A DNA stretch of 64,000 nucleotides. Origin: Lumbricus terrestris. Taxonomy: Eukaryota > Annelida > Clitellata > Crassiclitellata > Lumbricidae. How positions within the stretch are numbered: position 1 is the stretch's first letter; every line of letters begins with the position of its first letter. Shown here one piece after another: positions 10,136-21,700 of this stretch. The DNA is taken from contig OX457039.1 in NCBI GenBank assembly GCA_949752735.1, positions 71,904,932 to 71,968,931 on the forward strand. Direction: 5' to 3'. The position numbers and the translations under genes are program-made. The notes beneath the pieces were generated by a model, which ran no database searches, was not told the origin of the DNA, and saw only the letters and a program-made list of their open reading frames with translations.

Positions 10136-10846
10136 TATTGTTCTTCTATCCTCCTCTCCTGCTCCTATTATTCTCCTATCCTCCTTCTCCTATTATTCTC
10201 CAATCCCTCTCCTGCTTCCATTATTCTCCTTCTCCTCTTTTTCTCCCATCCAGTCTCCTCCTCCTCCTCCTATTCTCCTCTAGTCATTTTCTCGGCTATT
10301 CTTCCTCCCAATAGTCTGCTCATCTCCGCTCTCTCAATCGTTCTCTGCGCTTATCCTCCTCCTATCCTCCTCATCCTCCTATTACTCTCCTCCTTCTCGT
10401 CCAACTTCTCCTCCACCTTCCTCTTCCTCCCCATCCTCCTCCTGCTCCTGCTCCTCCCCATTCTCCATCTTCCTCTTCCTCTCCATATTCCTCGTCCTGC
10501 TCCTCCTCCACCTTCCTCTTCCTCTCCATCCTCCCCATCATCCTTACCATCCTCCTCCTCCTCCACCGTCCTCTTCCTGCTCCTCCTCCACCTTCCTCTT
10601 CCTCTCCATCCTCCCCATCATCCTTACCATCCTCCTCCTCCTCCACCGTCCTCTTCCTGCTCCTCCTCCACCTTCCTCTTCCTCTCCATCCTCCCCATCA
10701 TCCTTACCATCCTCCTCCTCCTCCACCGTCCTCTTCCTGCTCCTCCTCCACCTTCCTCTTCCTCTCCATCCTCCCCATCATCCTTACCATCCTCCTCCTC
10801 CTCCACCGTCCTATTCCTGCTCTTCCTCCTCCTCCTGCTCGTCACG
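10136..10846. repeat. CCT/TCC-rich polypyrimidine tract
   Basis: Irregular CTCCT units grading into the 80-bp tandem repeat at its right end. Several minus-strand Glu/Gly/Arg frames arise from it and are not genes. Confidence 0.85.
10482..10815. repeat. 80-bp minisatellite, about four near-identical copies
   Basis: The landmark TCCTTACCAT recurs at 10541, 10621, 10701 and 10781, exactly 80 bp apart each time, with almost no differences between copies. Since 80 is not a multiple of three, the same peptide recurs in different minus-strand frames. Confidence 0.92.
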
Positions 10847-10928
10847 CTAATCTTCCAATCGTTGTTCGTGCGTAATAAAGACTCTGATTAGCTTCTCGTA
10901 ATTAACGCTCGATTCTCAGATGAGACAA

Positions 10929-11006
10929 ACGATGATGACGATGATGATGACGACGATGACGATGATGACGACGATGATGACGACGACGACGCTTAGCAAG
11001 TCTTCG

Positions 11007-11052
<46 letters not shown>
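10929..11052. repeat. (GAT/GAC)n array followed by (CTG)n array
   Basis: GAT/GAC trinucleotides (10929-10992) are followed after a short spacer by about 14 pure CTG units (11009-11052). Confidence 0.9.
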
Positions 11053-11130
11053 CAGGATCTTTAAGACAATAATCCATCATCTATTGTCTCACCAGCTATA
11101 CCCTTTCAACGATCCATTCCATCATTATAA

Positions 11131-11158
11131 TTATGTGTCTGTCTCTCTCCCTCTCTCC

Positions 11159-11198
<40 letters not shown>

Positions 11199-11372
11199 GC
11201 CTGTCTCTGTCTTTATCTCTGTCTCTGTGTGACTGTCTGTCTTACTGTCTCTCTCTGCGTCTCTCTCAGTCTCTCTCTATGTATCTCTCTCATGTATCTC
11301 TCTCTGTGTGTGTGTGTGTGTCTCTGTCTCTCTGTCTGCCTGTCTCTGTCTCTCTCTCTCTCCTTAGCTTTA
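11131..11372. repeat. (CT)n / (GTCT)n microsatellite
   Basis: CT dinucleotides with GTCT and GTGT patches. Open frames through it are Leu/Ser low complexity. Confidence 0.88.
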
Positions 11373-11940
11373 TCATTCCGCCCAGAACCAACTTAGTTCC
11401 TCTATATGTATGTCACTTTGCATGTGTGCTCGTATCTCTGCGTCTGCATGGATATCTCTGCACGTATACCTGTATGTGTGCGTGTCTCTGCGGCTGTGTC
11501 TTTGTCCGTCTGAGTGCGGCTGTAGACTGGTCACGTGTCCACATAAATATCTCGTCATCGTCATCATCACGTGATGCGATCATTTCTCGTCTGCTTAAGA
11601 AGAAGGATCCGTCTGCTCAGCCGTCTTCTCCACTTTATATAGCGCCGCAATTTCACCCAAATGCACATCTCATCGAATGACGCAATTCGCTTGATCCCCA
11701 CCCACCCCTCTCCGCCCTCCCCATCCCACTCACCAGTCATCGTCGTTCGACTGAGTTACGATTATAATCTGCCTCTGAATCAGATATTCAGTCTAATGAA
11801 GACGATTTGAAAACAAAATGGCCGATAGATGCGGATTTGTTGCATTGTGTTTCATCGTCTTTGAAAGATACATCAGCGTCATTTATGTGGGACTTTCTCG
11901 ATTATATATGGGTCTCTCTCTGTTTCGAATAACCTTTCCT
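11373..11940. other. No recognised feature
   Basis: Mixed sequence ending in a C-rich patch near 11697-11730. It includes a TATATAGCGCCGCAATTT segment (11635-11652) resembling the LINE 3' terminus on the minus strand, too short to call. Confidence 0.4.
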
Positions 11941-13063
11941 TTGCAATGACTTCCTTTCCTTTGCAATGCCCTCCTTTCCTTTGCAATGCCTTCCTTTCCT
12001 TTGCAATGCCTTCCTTTCCTTTGCAATGCCCTCCTTTCCTTTGCAATGCCTTCCTTTCCTTTGCAATGCCCTCCTTTCCTTTGCAATGCCTTCCTTTCCT
12101 TTGCAATGCCCTCCTTTCCTTTGCAACGCCCTCCTTTCCTTTGCAATGCCCTCCTTTCCTTTGCAATGCCTTCCTTTCCTTTGCAATGCCTTCCTTTCCT
12201 TTGCAACGCCCTCCTTTCCTTTGCGATGCCTTCCTTTCCTTTGCAATGCCCTCCTTTCCTTTGCAACGCCCTCCTTTCCTTTGCAATGCCTTCCTTTCCT
12301 CTGCAATGCCTTCCTTTCCTTTGCAATGCCCTCCTTTCCTTTGCAACGCCCTCCTTTCCTCTGCAATGCCTTCCTTTCCTTTGCAATGCCCTCCTTTTCT
12401 TTGCAATGCCTTCCTTTCCTTTCCAATGCCTTCCTTTCCTTTGCAATGCCCTCCTTTCCTTTGCGATGCCTTCCTTTCCTTTGCAATGCCTTCCTTTCCT
12501 TTGCAATGCCCTCCTTTCCTTTGCAACGCCCTCCTTTCCTTTGCAATGCCTTCCTTTCCTCTGCAATGCCTTCCTTTCCTTTGCAATGCCCTCCTTTCCT
12601 TTGCAATGCCTTCCTTTCCTTAATTTACAATGCCTTCCTTTCCTCTGCAATGCCCTCCTTTCCTTTGCAATGCCTTCCTTTCCTTTCCAATGACTTCCTT
12701 TCCTCTGCAATGCCTTCCTTTCCTTTGCAATACCCTCCTTTGCTTTGCAATGCCTTCCTTTCCTCTGCAATGCCTTCCTTTCCTTTGCAATGCCCTCCTT
12801 TCCTTTGCAATGCCTTCCTTTCCTTCCATATACCTTCCTTTCCTTTGCAATGCCCTCCTTTCCTTTGCAATGCCCTCCTTTCCTTTGCAATGCCTTCCTT
12901 TCCTTTGCAATGCCTTCCTTTCCATTGCAATGCCTTCCTTTCCTTTGCAATGCCTTCCTTTCCTTTGCAATGCCTTCCTTTCCTTTGCAATGCCTTCCTT
13001 TCCTGTGCAATGCCTTCCTTTCCTCTGCAATGCCTTCCTTTCCTTTGCAATGCCTTCCTTTCC
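11941..13063. repeat. 20-bp minisatellite, about 56 copies
   Basis: The unit TTGCAATGCCTTCCTTTCCT repeats with few substitutions (CTT/CCT, CAATG/CAACG, TTTG/CTTG-type changes) and a 4-bp phase shift near 12621. Neither strand's unit contains a stop in common phases, so frames of up to 408 codons occur on both strands with a 20-residue period. I treat these as by-products of the repeat. Confidence 0.95.
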
Positions 13064-13109
13064 GCGGGACATGTCTTGCTCTCTTTGTAAACTGCACGTG
13101 ACGTTCCAC

Positions 13110-13175
13110 TTTAGATGCGCCTGGGTCGGGAGCGCCTCTGAATAGTTATCGTTAAGGCGCTATATAATTTCCGTA
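13110..13175 (+). mobile_element. Short LINE 3' end
   Basis: Contains GGGAGCGCCTCTGAATAG and AAGGCGCTATATAATTT, the conserved 3' terminus shared with the LINEs at 15578, 16291, 50599 and 61491. A GATGGATG tail leads into GATA repeats. Confidence 0.65.
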
Positions 13176-13256
13176 GATGATGGATGGATGATTGATAGAT
13201 AGATACTTTTAATCTTTTAGATAGATAGGTAGATAAGACAGACAGACAGATAGATG
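13176..13256. repeat. (GATA/GATG)n and (GACA)n microsatellite
   Basis: Short tetranucleotide runs following the LINE tail, possibly grown from it. Confidence 0.7.
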
Positions 13257-13586
13257 AACTATAGAGGTTACTAATCAACGACAGCAACAACAACAATGGC
13301 AATACTACTATAGTATACTTTTACTTTTGCCATTAATACAACACTTCGCCTCCACCAACACTGCTGCTAAGAACCGCCATTACTTTGTGTCGATCTAAGA
13401 GACAAGAGATCTATGAGACAATGTCTGTGGCTGATAATTATAGGTGATAAGAAAGGTTTGTAAATGAAATGAATATCCGATGACATCATCAACGCAAATA
13501 ACGTTGAACACACACTGACAAAGACAATCAAAGAACGAGGTGGAGTATAGGAGAGAAAATGCGGATATGGAGATTGAGAGAGAGAG
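13257..13586. other. No recognised feature
   Basis: Mixed-composition DNA without coding or repeat signature. Confidence 0.4.
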
Positions 13587-13587
13587 G

Positions 13588-13651
<64 letters not shown>

Positions 13652-14010
13652 AACAGACAGGCAGACAGACAGACAGACAGGCTTCCCACTTCTCTTCGTC
13701 CTTTCCATAATCCTCCCCCTATTGCGTCTTCTCTTTACACTTCCCTCTTCTTCTCCTCCCTGTGCTGCTCTCTTCCTCCCATTTTCGTCCCTTTCCACTT
13801 TTTCTCTTTTTCTCTCATCCCCTTCTTCTCTTTCCACATTATTCCTCTTTCTACTTCTCCTTCTCCCCAACCTTCTCCTCTCCTTCTCCTCCTTCTCCTC
13901 TAACTTCTCTTCCCCTTGTTCCTCGTTCTCTTCCCCACTTCTCCTCCTCCTTTTCTTCCTCCTCCTCCTCCTTCTCCTCTTCTTCTTCTCCTTTTCATGG
14001 TTGACTGAGC
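13587..14010. repeat. (CAGA)n then CTTCTC polypyrimidine tract
   Basis: CAGA/CAAA tetranucleotides (13587-13681), then a long irregular CTT/CTC tract. The minus-strand 271-codon frame here is Lys/Arg/Glu-rich only because the tract is polypurine on that strand. Confidence 0.88.
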
Positions 14011-14049
14011 AGCTGTCGTCAGAGTCCATCAGTCGTCGACTTAGACACC

Positions 14050-14112
14050 TGTTGCTTCTGTTGCTGCTGCTGCTGCTGCTGCCTCTGCTGCTGCTGCTGT
14101 TACTGCCGTTGT
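14050..14112. repeat. (CTG)n array
   Basis: CTG with TTG, CCT and TTA interruptions; third CAG/CTG-type array. Confidence 0.85.
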
Positions 14113-14812
14113 AGTTGGACCTCAATGGAACCAAATTCACAAACAACAGAACTGATGATCTAATGATTCTTGCTTCCTCCATCTACATCTCCTCCTCCTC
14201 CTTCTCCTCTCCTTCTTCCTTCCTATCTTCCACATCCTTATATTCCTCTCCTCTCCTTCTTTCTAACTATCTCAACAGGGTTTTTCCATCTGTCGAATAA
14301 AGCACGAAGTCTCCGTCTTTTCAGGATGTGCCACGTGTTCATCAATTGAGGTGGAAATGAAGGAGAGAGATGGAGAGGAGGGGAAGGTCATTTGTCTGCA
14401 GGTCACGTTCAACGACTACTCAACCAAGGAGGAGGAGGAGAATGAGGAAGAGAAGGAGGAAGAGAAGGAGGAAGAGAAGGAGTCTGAAGAGAAGGAGTAA
14501 GAGGAGCAGGGAAAGGAGGCGAATGAAAAGAGGAAGAATATAATGCAGTAATGCAGAGGATGAATAGGAATATAGGTATATATGACTGGGAGGAGTAGCG
14601 GTGTGGAATGAGGAATAGGAGAATAGAAATATCGAAGGGAAATGGATAAATAGAAGGAGGAGCAAAGGCAGAGGATAAAATACAAGAGAGAGAAATGAGT
14701 GAGCGGTGTGACGAATAGAGGTCTATATTTAATACTAGTATATAATTATTATATTGATGAAGATTGGACCTTGAATGGGTGCTTTAGGCAGTGGCACGTG
14801 CAATTAGATGCG
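14113..14812. other. Non-coding with CCT and GAGGAA tracts
   Basis: CCT-rich patches at about 14188-14265, a GAGGAA-type tract at about 14428-14505, and otherwise unique A/T-rich DNA. No gene recognised. Confidence 0.5.
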
Positions 14813-15028
14813 GCTAATAGATAAGTGCACGCTAGTAGACAAGTGCACGCTAATAGATAAGTGCACGCTAGTAGATAAGTGCACGCTAATAGATAAGTGC
14901 ACGCTAATAGATAAGTGCACGCTAATAGATAAGTGCACGCTAATAGATAAGTGCACGCTAATAGATAAGTGCACGCTAATAGATAAGTGCACGCTAATAG
15001 ATAAGTGCACGCTAATAGATAAGTGCAC
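14813..15028. repeat. 18-bp minisatellite, 12 copies
   Basis: GCTAATAGATAAGTGCAC repeats exactly 12 times (216 bp), with A/G changes in early units (GCTAGTAG, TAGACAAG). Each unit includes the palindrome GTGCAC. Because the unit is six codons long, frames on both strands read as hexapeptide repeats. Confidence 0.95.
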
Positions 15029-15208
15029 ACGTGGTTGTACTCTGTTTAGTCATTGTATATAGCTATTATAGTAATTATTGTGATCCGTTATTGATCTGGG
15101 TGATCTGAGGTACATCGTAGGCTACACCGGAAATGTATGATGCTCGAACTCGTTGTTGAAGCTATTATGGTCAGCAGTTGTTGGAGTAAACAATAGTTCG
15201 ACGCTCGA

Positions 15209-15405
15209 CGGTCAGAAGTCAGAGGATTGAGGTCAGAGGCCAGAGGATTGAGGTCAGAGGATTGAGGTCAGAGGTCAGAGGTCAGAGGATTGAGGTCAGT
15301 GGTCAGAGGTCAGAGGATTGAGGTCAGAGGTCAGAGGTCAGAGGATTGAGGTCAGTGGTCAGAGGTAAGAGGATTGAGGTCAGTGGTCAGAGGTCAGAGA
15401 GGCAG
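15209..15405. repeat. AGGTCAG-based tandem repeat
   Basis: Built from AGGTCAG and AGGATTG heptamers, with about 13 copies of AGGTCA. Where AGGTCAG is doubled, the hexamers lie one base apart. The right end runs into a GACA tract (15400-15423). Confidence 0.85.
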
Positions 15406-15577
15406 ACAGACAGACAGACAGACGCATGGAAAGAGAGACAGATAGAGACAGGAGAATGTCGTCTGGATATGGAGCACGACGATGAAGGGGAGAAGGAAGA
15501 AGAGGAGAAGAAAGAAGAGGAGAAGGAAGAAGAGGAGAGGATGTGGGAGAAGATTAAGGAGAAGACACTTACCGTGC
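15406..15577. other. GACA and GGAAGAA tracts
   Basis: A short GACA repeat and an AGGAAGAAGAGG purine tract (about 15485-15545). No gene. Confidence 0.6.
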
Positions 15578-15645
15578 TGGAGTCGGGAGCGCCTCTGAGT
15601 AGTTTCATTGGAGAGGCGCTATATAAATACTTGAATGAACGAATG
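15578..15645 (+). mobile_element. Short LINE 3' end with GAAT tail
   Basis: GGGAGCGCCTCTGAGTAG and GAGAGGCGCTATATAAAT are followed by TGAATGAACGAATGAA. It is the mirror of the terminus of LINE copy 3 on the other strand. Confidence 0.75.
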
Positions 15646-15741
15646 AAAGATGGAAGAGAGATTTAAATCAACTTCGAACGACGACAGATCAACGAAAGAG
15701 CAAGGAATAAACATCATCAGCTATATTTAGATTTCATCTTC

Positions 15742-15743
15742 CC

Positions 15744-15822
<79 letters not shown>

Positions 15823-15935
15823 CATCCATCCATCCATCCATCCATCCATCCATCCATCCATCCATCCATCCATCCATCCATCCATCCATCCATCCATCCA
15901 TCCATCCATCCATCCATCCATCCATCCATCCATCC

Positions 15936-16034
<99 letters not shown>

Positions 16035-16040
16035 CATCTA
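15742..16040. repeat. Compound tetranucleotide array TATC-CATC-TATC-TGTC
   Basis: About 20 TATC units, then about 29 CATC units (15822-15936), about 14 TATC units, then TGTC units (about 15995-16023). The blocks are internally pure. Confidence 0.95.
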
Positions 16041-16290
16041 TCTTTTGTCCTTTCATCCATCCATCCATTCGTCCGTCCTTCCTTCAACGATTAATGCTAA
16101 TGAAGGTCATCGATGTCAACGTGAAGAAGAAGAATAGTTATTAGATTGCGTTCTGAATGTCACGAAACAAAATCGTGATTTCTCGTTATGGTTAAAAGTC
16201 CGACATCGCGTTAAAGAAAATAAGAGTGAACTTTTTTACTATACCGAGTAAATTTATTGGATTAGAACAAGAGTGAAATTCCTTCGATGC
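16041..16290. other. No recognised feature
   Basis: A/T-rich flank without coding or repeat signal. Confidence 0.4.
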
Positions 16291-16420
16291 TCATTCATTC
16301 ATTCATTTCGAGAATTTATATAGCGCCTCTTCAAGAAACCTACTCAGAGGTGCTCCCATCCTAGCCACAGCTAAAAAAGGATTTGAGCGACTTATTAAAA
16401 GCAGGTGAATTTAGCCTAGG
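16291..16420 (-). mobile_element. LINE 3' end with ATGA tail
   Basis: A TCATTCATTCATTCATT tail on the plus strand is followed by TTTATATAGCGCCTCTTCAAG and CTCAGAGGTGCTCCC, the reverse complement of the shared LINE terminus. The minus strand just upstream encodes KSLKSFFSCG then stop, matching the KSLKSFF end of LINE copy 3. Confidence 0.8.
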
Positions 16421-16761
16421 CATAAGATACGGCCACAGCCACAGTCGTCTCTGCAATGTCGGTGACACACTATAGCCTAATACACATTGCTTGGATTCAA
16501 AAGAGAATTCTTCCTCAGACATAAATTTATTGGGGAAATTACAGAAATCTTCTGTCAAGAGGAAGCACAAAGTTCTGATCTGCAAGTCCAACCTGCAAAA
16601 ATGAATCTGCATCTTTCTTTAGATAAGAAGATAAAGAGATGTCCTCTAAGGGCGAGATCTAACAACACCATGAGTGGCCATATACATAATAACCACGTGA
16701 CGACTCAACATGTCTGCTTCAGTCGTCTGCTTCAGTGTATTCTTCTTCTGGTTCTCTGCCC
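16421..16761. other. No clear feature; may include decayed LINE sequence
   Basis: The stretch lies between two LINE-derived fragments on the same strand, but I could not align its translation with LINE protein. Confidence 0.35.
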
Positions 16762-16890
16762 CTAGGCAGGTTCGGCTGTCCAATGTCGCCACTCTTCCCT
16801 ACGCTGGGCCTTCTCCTTTAGTCGTTGGTATCCAATCCTCGTCATCATCGTATCCAACATCATCTGCCGTGGTCTTCCGCTTCAGTGCAT
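16762..16890 (-). pseudogene. Non-LTR retrotransposon ORF2 C-terminal fragment
   Basis: The minus strand reads [20 protein letters not shown], then an Arg/Glu/Trp-rich stretch ([12 protein letters not shown]) and a stop at 16764-16762. A GRPR-x-WxD-like basic motif followed by a short Trp-containing tail is typical of the end of many non-LTR retrotransposon polymerases. The family differs from the other LINEs in the window. Confidence 0.6.
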
Positions 16891-17020
16891 TATATGCAGC
16901 AAAGTACTTTAAATTATGGCGCACAATGAATGCGGGTCGAAGTCTCTGTCACGTGATCTGTTTGACAATAAATATTCGACTGCGTTAATTTCATCGCGAT
17001 TATTATTACTACGCGATTGA

Positions 17021-17369
17021 ATACATTTCGAAGATATTTATTGAATGACATTAGGATATAAACTTCTACATAGAAATGTCTATAGTAGATTAGACACATT
17101 TCGAAGATATTTATTGAATGACATTAAAATATAAACTTCTACATAGAAATGTCTATAGTAGATTAGACACATTTCGAAGATATTTATTGAATGACATTAA
17201 AATATAAACTTCTACATAGAAATGTCTATAGTAGATTAGACACATTTCGAAGATATTTATTGAATGACATTAAAATATAAACTTCTACATAGAAATGTCT
17301 ATAGTAGATTAGACACATTTCGAAGATATTTATTGAATGACATTAGGATATAAATTTCTACATAGAAAT
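17021..17369. repeat. 71/73-bp satellite, left part (about 5 monomers)
   Basis: Monomers begin ACATTTCGAAGATATTTATT. The ones here are mainly the 73-bp form with GTCTATAGTAGATTAG. The array is broken at 17370 by an LTR element and continues at 24535. Confidence 0.95.
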
Positions 17370-18410
17370 TGTAGCGGTAGAATGCTTCTTATCAAACAAA
17401 CCTATTAAATGATGCATTGTATAAGTATTAAATAGGTAAGAATTAAGCTAGACAATATGTGGCGTATTGTAGATTATAATTAATATTACTTGTGGCATTA
17501 AGTTAGATAATAATAATAGCGCTATAACAATTCTTGAATACGCGCTACATCAATTATTGAAATACAACGGAGGGCGGAAAGCAGCGTCAAACTTGAGCAG
17601 ACGGCAACAACGGCAGACGATAAAGGGAGACAGCGAAAAGATGGCGAAGGAAGAAGACGTAGATTTCTGAGCAAGGGCGGCCATTGACGATTGTGGCGTT
17701 CCTTGTCGGTAATTCAGAAGATCTGACGGTGAATTGGGTGTGGAAGGCGACACGTTGTCGGCCTGTCCCACTGGTGAGACTATAAGTCCTTGGGAATAGA
17801 GATACCAGGGCTTGTCGTACGGAAACTTTGCGAAGTTTGGTGAGACACTTGCGAGTGCACTGCGATCGACATCGGAGAAGATCGAATTCGAACTACAATT
17901 GCGATTGGAGTTCGACGGCAGAAGAAAGGGGCGAAACTACAACAAGACGAGCAAGCGACGAGAAGCTACCGTTGCTTGTGGAGAAACAACGAGGCGGACG
18001 AAACTACAGAGTGCTGTGCCAGCTACAGCATTCTCCGTCTACGCAGCTACAGAAGAGAATTGGAAACGACGGCAAGCAAGAAGAAGGTGACCTTCCTTCC
18101 TCTTCGAACCTTCATTCCAATCCATACGAACTGAAGAACTTCTACATCTACGCTGGAAAAGTCCAACGTGGAAGATAAGAAACAAGCTATAATATTATTA
18201 GATAATACGCCACAAATAAGTAGATAGGATTATTGATTGTATTTTACTATTTGATATTGTTTTATTATAATATAATCTTTAAACGAATCTCAGCTACATT
18301 TGTTTTAGGTCCTAGCTCATTCTAATATTGATCACCCAATGGCCTCTGAGCATAAAGTTCCCTATTAAAACTAGATTTTAAAACCTAGATTTCAATGTAC
18401 GGTGACACGA
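17370..18410 (+). repeat. 5' LTR of the satellite-embedded gypsy element (1041 bp)
   Basis: Starts TGTAGCGGTAGAATGC and ends near GGTGACACGA. It is the same length as the copy at 23494-24534, and I found no difference where I compared them; all open frames inside are identical in the two copies. It is followed by GTGGGTGCCCATGCCCGGGA, the expected position of a primer binding site, for which I could not assign a tRNA. Confidence 0.93.
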
Positions 18411-18434
18411 GTGGGTGCCCATGCCCGGGATAAA

Positions 18435-18530
18435 AGTCAGTAAAGATTTAAGTCAGTAAAGATTTGAGTAAGTAAAGATTTAAGTCATTAAAGATTTAAT
18501 TCAGTAAAGATTTGAGTCAGTAAAAAACTG
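18435..18530 (+). repeat. 16-bp leader repeat, six copies
   Basis: AGTCAGTAAAGATTTA and close variants occur six times in the untranslated leader between the LTR and the gag start. A role in packaging or translation is possible but not shown. Confidence 0.85.
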
Positions 18531-18768
18531 TCTTTTGAACAGTATTAGAAAAGCTTTGAACAATTATAGCTAGGAGATTGTTAGAGACTAAATCTGAAGT
18601 TGTAGATTGAAGATACTGCAGTAGGTGTATGAACTATTAGTTGTTGTTGTGGAACTGAATTGACACTTTGCAGAATTGAACAATTTCTATTTGTTAGAAA
18701 TTTAAATAGCGCACATAGTTGCCAATATTTTTGTCATAAGTTGCTAGTCAGCAAGTAAGACAGTAAGT

Positions 18769-21700
18769 ATGTCTGTCAGCGATTTTGAAGCTTGGTTAGA
18801 AATTGCCAAACGGATGAACATGGAAGGGGACGAGACACGTGCCTTTGTCAAAGAAAGACAGGCAGAGTGGAGACAAGATAGAGCGACTGAGAGGGAGATC
18901 GCCAAAGAGATGAAATTAGCTGAAACAGCAGCAGCAGCAGAGACGAGAAAAGCTGAAGCAGCAGCAGAAGTCAAGAGACTTGAGATAGAAGCAAGAAAAG
19001 CAGAGGTGGAAGCTGAAGCAGCAGCAGAAATGAGAAAAGCTGAAGCAGAAGCAGAAACGAGAAAAGCTGAAATAGAAACAAGAAAAACAGAGGCTGCAAT
19101 GCTAGCAAAGAAGGCTGAACTGGAGTTGGAAGTAATTAGGAGCGCTGAATCAGAAGCCAGATTGAATCGTGAAGCAGCTGAAACTGAAGCGAGGGGACAG
19201 CGTGAACACCAGTTGGAAATAAAGAGACTTGAAGCACAAGTGAGAATGCGTGAAATTGATTCAAGAGGGGAACAAAACCGAGAGCACGAGAGTGACTACA
19301 TGAGGATCGGTGATGGTCAACAACAGGGAGATCACCGAGAAAACAATAAAGGAATTAGAAATATCAAATTCCCTATATTCAACGAGTCAAAGGATTGTTT
19401 AGATGCCTACTTGTTGAGATTCGAGCGAACCTGTGTTGCGTATGAAGTTAGAAAAGAAGTTTGGTCGTTGACGCTAGCCAGACATTTGGAAGGCAGAGCA
19501 CTGGAAGTATACCAAAGGTTGTCTGCAGATGAAGTGCAAGATTATGAGTGTTTGAAGACTCAGCTGTTGAAGAGATTTCAACTGACTGAAGGTGGTTATC
19601 GAAACAAGTTCAAAACCAGTAAAATGGAATCAGGAGAGACACCTTCTAGTTTTGTACATCGATTGAGGAGGTATATGCAGCAGTGGTTAGCACAAGCGGG
19701 ATTTGAAAGAACTTACGAAGGAGTGGAAGATCTATTGTTGAAAGATCAGTTTTACCTGACGTGCAGTACTGAACTTCGTATGTTTATAAAAGAGAAGGGT
19801 AAAATGAGTTTGAAGGACATGTTAGTTTGTGCGGAATCACACATTGAAGCACACGGTTACAAGTACAGCGAGCAGTCTGTAAAACCAGATGTGAAATTTC
19901 ATAGTGACAGGTTGAACGGTAGACCGTTCGAACACAGACCCAAAGAACAGTCTGGGTACAATTTGAACAGGAGTAGAAGTGATGTGAAGATAAATCAGGG
20001 TACACATCAAAACCGAGGATTCAGCAGGGAAAGAGAAATTGCAACTGGACATAAGATTACTTGTTTTTTCTGTGGAGAACAGAACCATAAGGCATACCAA
20101 TGCCCAAAGAAAAACAGGGGTACATTTAAACACACTGCAGCAGCAGTACAAATATTCGAAAGTCGAGCACACTTGGTTAAGCCAGAAAGTGAAATACAGA
20201 GAGTGGTTGATATTACAAGAGGAGAACAACAGATGAAACAGGGTGAACATAGTAAAATACCACCAATGTACATGGCAGCCAGTGCAATGGTGATAAAAGA
20301 CAATGATGGATGTATTAGTCTTGAAGACAAGAGTGAATACCAAGTGACAGTTAATGGAAACACAGTGGGATGCTTATACGACACAGGCGCAAGTTGTTGT
20401 ATTGTAAAACGTTCTTTGATAAATGAAGAAGCGTTGACTGGAGAAGAAACACATTGTGTATTAGTTGATGGGAGTTTAAGATGTTTCCCATTGGCTAAGG
20501 TGTATATCGAGAGTGAACATTTTAATGGTGAAGTACAAGCGATGGTGATGGAACAGCCAATAAAGCCAGTAATAATTGGGAAAATCAAAGGATTGAAGTA
20601 CATGGTTAAGGATGAAAGAACTGAGAGTGTGACAAATCATGAGCCAAAAGAAATAATTGAGAAATGTACTGAAGTGGAAAACAAAGGAATATTGATTAGA
20701 AAAACAGAACATGAAGAAAAACCTATTGGTGCAAAGAAAACAGTAAGATTTTCTGACGATGTGATAAGGAATCAAGATGAAAAATTAATGACAGTAGCAG
20801 TTGTGGAGACTAGGGCAGAAGCTAAAAAGGTAGCAAAATACAAACCATTGAAAGTGGCGGAGATGCCGAACTTGAATGTATCAGTAAAAGAGATACAGGA
20901 GTTGCAGAGTCAAGATGAAACTATGACGAAACAAATGGAAAGAGCAATTGAATGGGATGGTAACGAAGACAACATAGAAGATAAACCATATGTGAAAAAG
21001 AAGGGATTGTTGTATAAAAGATACAAAGAAGCACAGAAAGATGATGTGAAATGGCAACTAATGGTACCTAAACCATTGAGAGATAAAGATGATACAGATA
21101 ACAGGGAGCCAAGTTCTAACAAAACGATGAAGAAGAACTTCAGAAATAAACCATTGAGATTGGTAGAGACGCATAATAAATATTTAATCACAGGTGGAAG
21201 AAGTGAATTGAATAATAGTCGTGTAAATCAGAATAAATGGTGGAAGCAAAGAGAAGACTGGAGAAATAGGGAGTATAGAGATAAGTCTAATGAGACTCAG
21301 TCAAGAAGATCCAATGAGTGGATGTATGGAAGATACAAAGAGAATCCAAATGTGGATAGGAGAAATACAAGGGGAAACATGGATGACACAAATAGGTGTA
21401 ACTGGAAAAACTATAGACATGTGATGAGAGAGTCTAGTAGTGATTATGGAGTTAGGTATGAGAGACCTAGTAATTTAAATTGGAGAATTAGAAGTGGAAG
21501 AGATGAGAATAGAAGTCGTGGAAACCATTGGAATAATAGATCATGGTACAGAAGAGAACAAAGCGATAATTCTGGAAGAAGACAGAATGAGAATTGTAGA
21601 GGATACAATTATACGAGTAAATGGAAAAGTAGGTTATGGAATGACAGAGAATGGTCATGTCCTAACAGTAATGTAGAAAAGTGGAAAAGTAGTGAAGACT

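Noticed and set aside
11879..13145. Overlapping long open frames on both strands (up to 408 codons)
   Set aside because: They arise from the 20-bp minisatellite lacking stops; no start context, no domain, and equal openness on both strands.
13367..14182. 271-codon minus-strand Lys/Arg/Glu-rich frame
   Set aside because: Polypurine strand of a CTTCTC tract next to CAGA repeats.
17550..18178. Open frames of 73-116 codons, repeated at 23674-24302
   Set aside because: They lie inside the two LTR copies; identity reflects LTR duplication, and no known domain is encoded.
19784..21191. Minus-strand frames opposite the gag-protease gene
   Set aside because: Shadows of the sense coding frame without domain content.
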